NCBI GenBank assembly: GCA_018661465.1
Contig: JABJIC010000032.1
Location: forward strand, 1 to 64,000
Source: Gammaproteobacteria bacterium
GTDB lineage: Bacteria; Pseudomonadota; Gammaproteobacteria; Pseudomonadales; Pseudohongiellaceae
Reading direction: 5' to 3'
Length of the DNA stretch: 64,000 nucleotides
The notes beneath the pieces are model-generated. The model ran no database searches and was not told the origin of the DNA. It was given only the letters and a program-made list of their open reading frames with translations. Positions 25,713 to 33,807 of this stretch are shown in pieces. The position numbers and the translations under genes were made by a program. Position 1 is the first letter of the stretch. Every line of letters begins with the position of its first letter.

Positions 25713-27446
25713 TTAGAGTTCCGGCATGCTGCCTATTCGAGCAAACACTTCAGCTACAATCTGCAGATCGATCAGGAACTGATCGACGGTCTTGAACTCA
25801 TTTGCATTGTGGCCCGTATACTTTAGATCAGGCATCGCAAGTCCGAACTGCACCCCGTTAGGAAGGTTATGAATTGAAGTGCCTCCCGCTGATGAGCCAA
25901 ACTCTCGCGGCATTTCCAATGTCTCAGTTGCTATGTCCAGCAAAGCGTTGACCCAGGCACCTTCCGGATTGCGATACATCGGTGCGCCGGCGTTATAGCT
26001 GAATGACACATCAATATTTGAAGTATCAACCCAGATGTCGAGCTTGTCAGTGATTTCTGCTATCAGCTGATTTGGCTCTCTGCCTACAGGTAATCGAAGA
26101 TTCACCGCCAAGCGCATCTGCTCCTGGTCAAGGCTAATGAAAGTTAAAGCAGTTGTAAGTGGGCCCATGAATTCATCGGCGTAGGCTATATCCAGAGAAT
26201 TTCCAAGATAGTCCAAGCCCCAATTCATGGAAGCATACTGGGCAGCGTCGGTAATGTGATTGCTTTGAAAAATACCTTCTTCTTTTAAGTTGTGAAGAAA
26301 ATCCAGCATTCGAGATACCGGGTTTATGCCGGTCTCAGGCTCGGAAGAATGTGCTGAGATACCGACGACTGTTAATACAACGGCATCGTTTTCAGCTACG
26401 GCTTCTATGTTGAAGTTGTCACCGTTACTCGCTTTGTATAGGGCGCCATATTCATTCAATTGAGAAACCAGTTGATTCGACTGGCTAGTTTGAATTCGAA
26501 CTACAGATGCAGCTGGTATCTGGTTGGTAGCGAGACCACCCGAGATGCTAAGAATTTCTGCGCCTTCCCCCGAGCTTGCGCGAACCGGGAATTGCGCCAT
26601 TACCGTACCGTAACCTTTCTCGGCAATAACCACTGGATAGCTTCCGTCCAGTGCGATGTTGTATTCCGGAACAGGGTTGTTCTGAAAATAATAGGGTATA
26701 GCCGTCGATGAAGTTTCTTCAGTGGTATCTACCAAGAGCCTAAGGGTTCTTGCTAGTGAAAGCCCTTCTTCCTGAATAACCTTCATCGCATAGAGTGATG
26801 CCACGATACCATTCTTATCATCTTCGGCTCCGCGGCCATACAGTCGATTCCCAATCAGATTGAGTTCAAATGGGTCGAGTTGAGTACCGTCAGGCAATAT
26901 CCACAAGTCAGGATTTACCGGCACTATATCGGCATGGGCATGAAAGCCTACTAATTCTTCACTACTACCTTCCAGAGTGATTTCATAAACACGATCATCA
27001 ACGTTGCGGAAGCTAAGTCCAAAGTCACCGGCAATACGTCCAAGGACTTCGGCGAACAGGCGAAATTTAGGGTTCTCGTGTTGTTCTACTCCCTCAACCT
27101 GAGAAGTGTCGATTGCAACCAACTGCGACAATGTTCCAAGCGCTTCTGGGCCATACTTGAGGCGCGTATAGACTCCGAGCAAGCGATATAGTGTTGTACT
27201 CTGCTCAGCATTCAGTGAATCACCAGCAGTATATGCCTGGGCGACTCCTTGCGTGGTTGAGCTTCCGGCACCTGAGCCTGTTAGCTGTTCAAGAAAGTCT
27301 GTAAAAGTCTCGAAACTGGACCGGCCGAGAGCGCCATATAGTTGGTTAATTTCTTGTCTGTCGAGATTGGCCGCTGCGGTTGAACTCAAGCCAAGTAAAA
27401 TCGAAAGAGCAAACACAAATGAAGAGAATTTCTTAAGGTAGAACAT
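25713..27446 (-). CDS. secreted M20 dipeptidase (PepV-like)
   Basis: The 577-residue product has a signal peptide (MFYLKKFSS ... STAAAN). M20 motifs are ELVGFHAHADIVPVN, RLYGRGAEDDKNGIVASL with bridging Asp, VDTTEETSS with the catalytic Glu pair, and a late SAGGTSIHNLP in place of the usual final zinc-ligand context. A lid domain of about 250 residues is inserted, as in PepV/Xaa-His dipeptidases. The extra N-terminal 130 residues are helical and of unknown role. AGGAA precedes the ATG. It is transcribed alone, convergent with the RidA gene. Confidence 0.85.
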   Translation of the reverse strand: MFYLKKFSSFVFALSILLGLSSTAAANLDRQEINQLYGALGRSSFETFTDFLEQLTGSGAGSSTTQGVAQAYTAGDSLNAEQSTTLYRLLGVYTRLKYGPEALGTLSQLVAIDTSQVEGVEQHENPKFRLFAEVLGRIAGDFGLSFRNVDDRVYEITLEGSSEELVGFHAHADIVPVNPDLWILPDGTQLDPFELNLIGNRLYGRGAEDDKNGIVASLYAMKVIQEEGLSLARTLRLLVDTTEETSSTAIPYYFQNNPVPEYNIALDGSYPVVIAEKGYGTVMAQFPVRASSGEGAEILSISGGLATNQIPAASVVRIQTSQSNQLVSQLNEYGALYKASNGDNFNIEAVAENDAVVLTVVGISAHSSEPETGINPVSRMLDFLHNLKEEGIFQSNHITDAAQYASMNWGLDYLGNSLDIAYADEFMGPLTTALTFISLDQEQMRLAVNLRLPVGREPNQLIAEITDKLDIWVDTSNIDVSFSYNAGAPMYRNPEGAWVNALLDIATETLEMPREFGSSAGGTSIHNLPNGVQFGLAMPDLKYTGHNANEFKTVDQFLIDLQIVAEVFARIGSMPEL

Positions 27447-27667
27447 ATCAGGGTTCCTGGAGTCGTGAATCCGTCAATGATAATCGATTTTTGGCTTAGG
27501 GGCTCCAATTCAATCCGGAATCAGTAATTTCATGCCATTTGGATGTTGGGTTCTGCAGCTTTCGGAGAATTGGGCGCGAAGCGGTCGTGGCCTTGAATAG
27601 CGGTCGTGGACTTGAACCAGGATAAACTTTATTCTCCTTAGTATTGATGGGAGGCTTTGGAGAACTT

Positions 27668-27862
27668 ATGTTTATCCGCATACCTAAAATGCTCAATGAA
27701 GAAAATTTAAAGCTAGCGGATGAAATGATTGCCACCGGGTCATTTAATGATGGCTCGGCATCCACTGGAGCTCCGACCCAATCAGTTAAAAAGAATTTGC
27801 AGCTTGATCTTGTAGATCACCCTCAGAAAGAAAATTTTCTGCGCATGTGGAGTGATATTTAA
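27668..27862 (+). pseudogene. truncated Fe(II)/2-oxoglutarate PKHD-type hydroxylase (PiuC/YbiX-like) N-terminus
   Basis: The 64-residue frame begins MFIRIPKMLNEENLKLADEM, then has DGSASTGAPTQSVKKNLQLD. This is the typical first quarter of PiuC/YbiX hydroxylases (about 225 residues), including the KxNxQ signature. It stops after FLRMWSDI. The double-stranded beta-helix with the HxD...H iron ligands is absent, and the next gene starts 50 bases later, so most of the gene has been deleted. GGAG upstream shows the original start was functional-looking. It could be expressed as a short peptide but not as the enzyme. Confidence 0.6.
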
Positions 27863-27912
27863 GTTCAGCGCTCGCCATAATTAAATAAAGCATCAACAGC
27901 CAGGTTCAAGCT

Positions 27913-29799
27913 ATGAAACATAAACTGCTATCACTGCTATTCATTTCCCTTCTCTGTTCTTCGAGTAATGGGGCGTCGAGTAATGGGTCTTCGAATAGTG
28001 CGCAGTCTGAATTTAATGTTTTCGAGGCAAGCATTCAGGAAATCCAAACAGCACTTGAACAGGGCAGGGTGAGTTCCGTTGATTTGGTTCAGCAATATTT
28101 GCAGCGTATCGATGCCTATGACAAAAGTGGTCCGGCACTCAATGCCATTATCCGCATAAATTCTCAGGCCATGAAACAAGCCAGGATGCTCGACGAGGAA
28201 CGCAGCCAGATCGGCCCTCGCGGTTTGCTCCACGGTATACCGATTATTCTCAAAGACAACTACAACACAGTGGATATGCCCACCACCGGAGGTTCGGTTG
28301 CTCTCGCAGGGTTTATTCCCAGTAGTAATGCCAGTCAGGTAGATAAGTTACTGCGTGCCGGGGCGATCGTTCTGGCAAAGAGTAATCTTCATGAATATGC
28401 CTATGGCATAACAAGCATTAGCTCGATTCTCGGTCAGACACGGAACCCCTACGACACGCGGCGAGTGCCTGGAGGTTCCAGTGGGGGAACCGGCGCAGCT
28501 ATTGCGGCGAGCTTCGCTGCTGTTGGCATGGGCTCCGATACCTGCGGCTCAATTCGCATTCCCTCAGCGTTTAATAATTTGATAGGTCTACGTCCCAGCA
28601 AGGGAGTGTCCAGCATTTATGGAGTGATGCCCTTATCCCATACTCAAGACGTCGCTGGCCCTTTGGCGCGCAGTGTGGAAGACCTGGCAATTGTGCTGGA
28701 TGCAGTTGCAGGCTATGACGCTCGAGATGAAGCTACCGAGATTATGCAAAATATTTCACCGCTGAATTTCCTCGACAATTTGGACTCTAGCGAACTTGAA
28801 GGTCTTCGCCTGGGTAAACTCGAGAGTTATTTTGACAGGGCTTCCGCGCCTAGCCGCCGCGTCATTGAAGAGGCTTTGGATTGGTACGAGCAACAAGGTG
28901 TTGAAATTGTTGAAGTGGAGATTCCTGAGCTGGGAAGCTTGATAGCAGCGTCAGCTCTTATCGGCCATGAGTTCCAAATAGATTTGAATCAGTATCTTGC
29001 TCTCTTCCTCAGTGAAGAGGTCTTGAACTTGAATGACATCGTGGACCTTGGTTTGTATCACGAGGCAGTGGCAGGCGCTCTGGGAAGAAGCCGTAGCTCA
29101 GTGTTTAATGAAGATGCCTACCGAACAGCGGTGGCGGCGCGAGGCGATCTGAGACTAGCCATCGAACAGGTATTCGCCGATCAAGATCTCGACGCAATTG
29201 TCTATCCACCCATCGCGGAGACTCCGGTATTTACCGGTGAGAATCAGCCGGGGAATAACTGCAGCATTAGCGCAAACTCGGGTCTTCCGGCATTGTCTCT
29301 GCCAGCGGGATTCACCGACAATGGATTGCCCGTGGGCATGGAATTGCTTGGCAAGTTCCTTCAGGACCCGCAGTTGCTGTCTATTGCGGCTCCCTACGAG
29401 TTGGCGGCGAGCACTCGCAAAGCGCCATCATCAACCCCCTCGTTGATCGACGGTTTGCCACCGGAGGCAGACAACTTTCAAGCAAATTTCCAGCAAGGTG
29501 GAGTCTCAGTGCGAGGGCAGTTCAGCTTTGATGTGCTTAGCAATTTATTCGAATACGAAATTGAAGCTACCGCTCAGAACACGGCAGAGATTTATGCACT
29601 TACCTTGCTGATTGATGATGAAAGCTTCGAACTAACCGACCCAATAGTGCTGAACCTAATGGGCCCGGATAGTCAAAATGGCTCTGGCTCCTATTTTATG
29701 AGTCCTCAGTTTCGTCAGGCATTTTCAGAAGGGAGGATCTATCTGAAGGTATTTGCCGAAACATTTCCAGCGTCTGGTATAAGCCAGATTCTGCGTTGA
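27913..29799 (+). CDS. secreted amidase-signature hydrolase with C-terminal extension
   Basis: The 628-residue product has a signal peptide and a Ser/Asn linker (imperfect repeats of TCGAGTAATGG-type DNA at 27961-27990). The amidase-signature triad is visible: Lys in PIILKDNYNT near residue 113, cis-Ser in PGGSSGGTGAA near 188, and nucleophile Ser in SDTCGSIRIPSAFN near 212. A linker with Pro/Ser and a C-terminal beta-rich domain of about 110 residues follow amidase residue 510; this tail is not part of GatA. The substrate is unknown. It is probably periplasmic or outer-surface. The next plus-strand gene is 98 bases away. Confidence 0.85.
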   Translation: MKHKLLSLLFISLLCSSSNGASSNGSSNSAQSEFNVFEASIQEIQTALEQGRVSSVDLVQQYLQRIDAYDKSGPALNAIIRINSQAMKQARMLDEERSQIGPRGLLHGIPIILKDNYNTVDMPTTGGSVALAGFIPSSNASQVDKLLRAGAIVLAKSNLHEYAYGITSISSILGQTRNPYDTRRVPGGSSGGTGAAIAASFAAVGMGSDTCGSIRIPSAFNNLIGLRPSKGVSSIYGVMPLSHTQDVAGPLARSVEDLAIVLDAVAGYDARDEATEIMQNISPLNFLDNLDSSELEGLRLGKLESYFDRASAPSRRVIEEALDWYEQQGVEIVEVEIPELGSLIAASALIGHEFQIDLNQYLALFLSEEVLNLNDIVDLGLYHEAVAGALGRSRSSVFNEDAYRTAVAARGDLRLAIEQVFADQDLDAIVYPPIAETPVFTGENQPGNNCSISANSGLPALSLPAGFTDNGLPVGMELLGKFLQDPQLLSIAAPYELAASTRKAPSSTPSLIDGLPPEADNFQANFQQGGVSVRGQFSFDVLSNLFEYEIEATAQNTAEIYALTLLIDDESFELTDPIVLNLMGPDSQNGSGSYFMSPQFRQAFSEGRIYLKVFAETFPASGISQILR

Positions 29800-29897
29800 T
29801 AGCCCCCTAAATTGGATTGCTTAATCAAATGGCTTAATCTAAGCTGCTCGATCAGGCTCTGATTCTAATAATAACTAATAGCTCGACAGAGAGGACG

Positions 29898-31370
29898 ATG
29901 GACATGGCTCGCTCCCTTTTTATAAGAACAAACATAAGAACAAACCAAATCAAAAAATTGAAAGAACAAGGAACGATTGGTTTTTTACAAGCTTCCTTGG
30001 CTTCCATTTGCTTGGCGCTTTTCTTAATGCCACAAGCAGCCTCTGCCCAGACAGAGTTGGATTTCAATTATTTCAAAAATGAAGTTCAGCCAATTTTTCT
30101 CGCCAAGAGAGAAGGCAATGTGCGTTGTGTTCAGTGTCACAACCGCACCAGCAATCTACGATTGCAGCCTCTGGAAGACGGGCAAATGTTCTGGACTGAT
30201 GAACAATCCAGATCGAATTTTGAATCGGCGAGTCAGTTAGTTTTGCCCGGTGAAGATCCATTGATGAGTCGGTTTCTTACCCACCCTTTGTCAGTCGATG
30301 CGGGGGGCGATCCTTTCCATGGCGGAGGGAAGCATTTCCACAGTCAATTTGATCCAGAATGGCAAATCATGGCTGATTGGGTTGCAGGTGCGACAGAGCG
30401 TCGAACGCCCAGCGGCACAGTTATCAGAATCGTCCAAACTAATGCAGCGGGTGATAACTCTACTATCATTGATCCAGTAACCAATGAAGTTGTTGGTCAA
30501 ATCACCGACATTGAAATCCCACATGGCGTCGTCGGCTCGCCGGACGGTTCGCAAATATATATTACCAATGAGGCAATGCACTCTCTGGATATTGTCGATT
30601 CGAGAACCTTAAGAGTTAAACGCCGTATTCATGTTAGTGGCCGACCCAATAATGTGTCAGTGACCAGCGATGGACGAAAGGTCTATGTAGCTATAATGGA
30701 AATGCCGGGCGCTATCGATGTAATCGACGTGGAGAAAATGGAGAATGTGAAAACCATTGCCACCGAAGGTGCTATTCATAATGTATACGTAACTCCGGAC
30801 AGCCGTTATGCGGTTGGGGGCTCCGTTCATACCAGTTTTATTAGTGTCATCGATACGGCAACAGACGAGTTGGCATGGACTCTTGAAATGAGTTCTGGAG
30901 TTCGCCCAATGACTTTTAACACCAACCCCGATGGCTCAACCAAAAACATATTCGTTCAGCTCTCAGGTTTCCATGGATTCGCTGTTGTGGATTTCGATAA
31001 GCGCGAGGAAGTAACAAGAGTTGAGCATCCAGCCGTTCCTGGCGAAGAGGCTCATTTCGATGGCTTGCAGGGCGCTCCGGCTCATGGTCTTGGAGTATCA
31101 CCAGACGGCAAGACCTTATGGTCCACCAGTAAGGTTTACAGTCATGCCTATATCCATTCATTGCCGGACTTGAAAGAGATAGGTCGGGTATTTGTTGGTC
31201 AGCATCCTGAATGGGTAACCTTTACCCCCGATGGCAGCAGAGCCTATATCGGTGCAGCAGGGGATCATGTCACCTACTCGGTAGACACAGCAACTATGAA
31301 AACCATTGCACGAATTCCGGTAGGTCAGGTGCCAAAGCGTCTTGCTACTGTACAGATGGCAGTGGACTAG
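29898..31370 (+). CDS. heme-c-containing YVTN beta-propeller protein
   Basis: An unusually long basic N-region precedes a signal helix (SLASICLALFLMPQAASAQ). Residues about 50-140 form a cytochrome-c-like segment with one heme motif CVQCH (77-81). From about 150 onward there are beta-propeller repeats with YVTN-type signatures (VGSPDGSQIYITNEAMHSL, YVTPDSRYAV, VSPDGKTLWSTS, FTPDGSRAYIGA). The combination suggests a periplasmic redox or electron-relay protein, as seen beside some dehydrogenases, but no partner enzyme other than the amidase is adjacent. Start choice at 29898 or Met3 makes no difference to the mature protein. Confidence 0.82.
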   Translation: MDMARSLFIRTNIRTNQIKKLKEQGTIGFLQASLASICLALFLMPQAASAQTELDFNYFKNEVQPIFLAKREGNVRCVQCHNRTSNLRLQPLEDGQMFWTDEQSRSNFESASQLVLPGEDPLMSRFLTHPLSVDAGGDPFHGGGKHFHSQFDPEWQIMADWVAGATERRTPSGTVIRIVQTNAAGDNSTIIDPVTNEVVGQITDIEIPHGVVGSPDGSQIYITNEAMHSLDIVDSRTLRVKRRIHVSGRPNNVSVTSDGRKVYVAIMEMPGAIDVIDVEKMENVKTIATEGAIHNVYVTPDSRYAVGGSVHTSFISVIDTATDELAWTLEMSSGVRPMTFNTNPDGSTKNIFVQLSGFHGFAVVDFDKREEVTRVEHPAVPGEEAHFDGLQGAPAHGLGVSPDGKTLWSTSKVYSHAYIHSLPDLKEIGRVFVGQHPEWVTFTPDGSRAYIGAAGDHVTYSVDTATMKTIARIPVGQVPKRLATVQMAVD

Positions 31371-31399
31371 CTCGTTAAGTGCTGTTTAGGAGGTCGGTC

Positions 31400-32815
31400 T
31401 TAGGGAATGATTACAGTTGAAGTAATGCTGTAGTCACCGACTTCGCCATTGCTGAAACTGGTTACGCCGATCCAGTATGTTCCTTGCTGCAGAGTTTGTT
31501 CCAGTCGGGAATCGGAATTTCCATCAGTGACATCATCATTTTGCAGGAATATATTTCCTAGTACATTTCCAGGTAAGACATCCACTAACATCAGATGCGT
31601 ATCAAACTCAGAAGACCTCAGGTCGATGCGTAGATTAGTTGGATTGATCACATCGAATTGATAGAGATCGATAAACTTGCCTTCGAATACAAAATCCACC
31701 TGACTCAAGCCGCCGCTGATATTCGGGTTGGGATTTATTTCCACGTCAAGACCAAAACCGGATGGCACTTTCGCAAAAGTATTTTCCTGTCCGCTAGAGC
31801 TTGAATCTAGAGAGACAGAGTAGCTACCTTCCTCGTTATCACTGCCGCTGCTCACACCTATCCAGTAAGTACCAGCTTGAATATCTGCAGTCACTCGAGC
31901 ATTGGTGCCGCTACCTGAATTGTCATCGGTGAATAGCCAGTCTGCCAGTATGTCCTGAGTGGATGAAATTCGTGCCAGATATAGGAATGGATTTAACTCA
32001 CTGGAGTCGAGTTGAATATCTACTTCACTGTCGTTTTCGAAAGTGTACTGATAGAGATCCAGAAATTTATTGTCGAATTTTGCATCGCTACTACTGAGGT
32101 TGCCGGAGAAGTTCAGTGAATTACTGGGTCCGCTGAGGCTTGAATTCTGCGGCAGAATGACATCGATACCATGAACCGTACTCTGACTCGATTCGCTACC
32201 ATAAATAAAGTTGGCACCGTTGATGTCATCCTGTTGGAGAATATCGAAGTCCGTTACCAGTGCTTGCATGATAGCGACTTCGTCTTCTTCATGATTCAAA
32301 CCCAGGGCATGCCCCAATTCATGAAGAGCAACTCTCTGAAAATCGATAGTGTTGTCAAAGCGTAGAGGGCCGGTGTAAACATCCCAAGGCTCAGCTTCAT
32401 TGAAGACGATGTCGGCATCGCTAATGAAAAAGCCGCCTGTACATTCAGTATTGATGCAAACACCTGCGGTTAAGGTTACTGCCAATACATTCTCGTTAAA
32501 CTCGGTTCCGCATATCGTCGAAGTAAAATCGATTCCTGTTATGTCATCCCCGAATAGATCATTTCCGCGGTCGTTACACGGATCGATGTAATCGTCTACG
32601 GCGAAAAATTGAAATGCAGTTGCATCGGACCAACTATCCATAGCTCGAGTGAAGGCAGACTTCCACGATTCTCCTGATGGAGAATTTCCAGAGATACCTA
32701 CATGAAAAGTAGCAGATCCTGATTCCCAGAAATTTTCTGAAATCTCATAGGATTGAGCCATTGGTGCTATCAATAGAAAGAGGAATAGAAATGCGAATGG
32801 AAGAGTACGGGACAA
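31400..32815 (-). CDS. secreted matrixin (M10-like) metalloprotease with two PPC domains
   Basis: After a signal peptide (ends MAQSY) the catalytic domain carries the zinc motif HELGHALGLNH at residues 165-175 and a downstream Met-turn AIMQ. This is the metzincin layout of matrixins. Two beta-sandwich pre-peptidase C-terminal (PPC) domains follow at about 215-330 and 345-470, each with DLYQ(Y/F) and a GTYWIGV(S/T) closing strand. No propeptide cysteine switch is obvious. It is probably an exported endopeptidase. The gene for a small exported partner ends 3 bases upstream, so the two are coupled. Confidence 0.88.
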   Translation of the reverse strand: MSRTLPFAFLFLFLLIAPMAQSYEISENFWESGSATFHVGISGNSPSGESWKSAFTRAMDSWSDATAFQFFAVDDYIDPCNDRGNDLFGDDITGIDFTSTICGTEFNENVLAVTLTAGVCINTECTGGFFISDADIVFNEAEPWDVYTGPLRFDNTIDFQRVALHELGHALGLNHEEDEVAIMQALVTDFDILQQDDINGANFIYGSESSQSTVHGIDVILPQNSSLSGPSNSLNFSGNLSSSDAKFDNKFLDLYQYTFENDSEVDIQLDSSELNPFLYLARISSTQDILADWLFTDDNSGSGTNARVTADIQAGTYWIGVSSGSDNEEGSYSVSLDSSSSGQENTFAKVPSGFGLDVEINPNPNISGGLSQVDFVFEGKFIDLYQFDVINPTNLRIDLRSSEFDTHLMLVDVLPGNVLGNIFLQNDDVTDGNSDSRLEQTLQQGTYWIGVTSFSNGEVGDYSITSTVIIP

Positions 32816-32818
32816 GAA

Positions 32819-33436
32819 TCAGCGCTCAATTATGCCGAGTATTTGGGCCTTGAATTGCGGAACGCTTAGAGCGCGATCAATTCGGATTGGGTTTGAGTCA
32901 GTTGAAACCCCGGCGGCAACGTCACTGTCTCCTTCGATAATACCCTGAGGTTTTTTTATGGCAGAAGGGATGGCTGCTACCGATTGTACTTGAGTTACTG
33001 GCTTGTCATCCGCGGTGGAGATGCGGCGATCACCATTATCGTCGACGATGACGAAGTGACCCTGAGACCAGCCAATCAGTGGATTAATTAAGTCTCGGCT
33101 GACAGATTCCACGAAATAGATTCCCTGCTCACCGTCTTCGGGAATTCTGAGCCCGCTTACCTGTACCACCTGGCCGTTAAATGCCCCGCCCATGAATTTG
33201 AGCTCGATGCTGTCCGCATCATAATCGCCTTTGAGAACATCATTGATGGCAAAGGTGACATAAGTGCTGATGATACCGCTGCCACTTTCCTGTCTGGTTT
33301 CTCTGAAGACTACCTCGCCCTCGAAAATAAATTCGGCATCAAGGGCGACTTGATCGATGTCCATCCCGAGGATTGTTGTGGCGTTGCTGGCCTGGAAGGC
33401 GAGCAAGAGGCAACAAAAAATGCAAAGTTGTTTCAT
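32819..33436 (-). CDS. exported protein paired with the matrixin protease
   Basis: The 205-residue product has a signal peptide (MKQLCIFCCLLLAFQASNAT) and a beta-rich domain: DAEFIFEGEVVFRET, STYVTFAINDVLKGDY, GLRIPEDGEQGIYFVES, WSQGHFVIVDDNGDRRI. This arrangement is common in proteins encoded next to matrixin-like proteases in marine bacteria. Its function is not known; a chaperone, inhibitor or cofactor role for the protease is inference from the 3-base spacing. It is transcribed first. Confidence 0.72.
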   Translation of the reverse strand: MKQLCIFCCLLLAFQASNATTILGMDIDQVALDAEFIFEGEVVFRETRQESGSGIISTYVTFAINDVLKGDYDADSIELKFMGGAFNGQVVQVSGLRIPEDGEQGIYFVESVSRDLINPLIGWSQGHFVIVDDNGDRRISTADDKPVTQVQSVAAIPSAIKKPQGIIEGDSDVAAGVSTDSNPIRIDRALSVPQFKAQILGIIER

Positions 33437-33807
33437 GGATAATCCTTCGAAATGCAGTTCATAGCATCTCTTTGAGCATGCGGATAAGTATAAGTCAGCT
33501 CCATATACAAGGACAGGGAAGAGCGGCTTATTCTTTCAATACTGTTACTTCGAACACTCTTGCTGCTACTTCGAGCACTCGAACTGTTACCTCCAACACT
33601 ATTTTTGCTGCTTAAAAACCTTTTCTTTCATTACTGATTCTTCCAATACCAAGAACGTGCAACTACCCAATCGGATGACAAGCTTTGCTGAGGTCGAGCG
33701 ATATTAGCCTTATATCACTAGTTAGCTTCAATCAGGCTGGTATCAAGGGCTTGGCGGTAGTATTCTTATTTCACGATAAGGCTCATTAATTACAGAAAAA
33801 TAATAAG
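33437..33807. other. 371-base intergenic region with a degenerate 42-base-period repeat
   Basis: ACTGTTACTTCGAACACT (33541-33558) recurs as ACTGTTACCTCCAACACT (33583-33600), with CTTGCTGC and TTTTGCTGC after each and a related TACTTCGAGCACT between. No gene is supported. The region lies between divergent genes and must contain their promoters, but none is convincing by eye. Confidence 0.4.
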
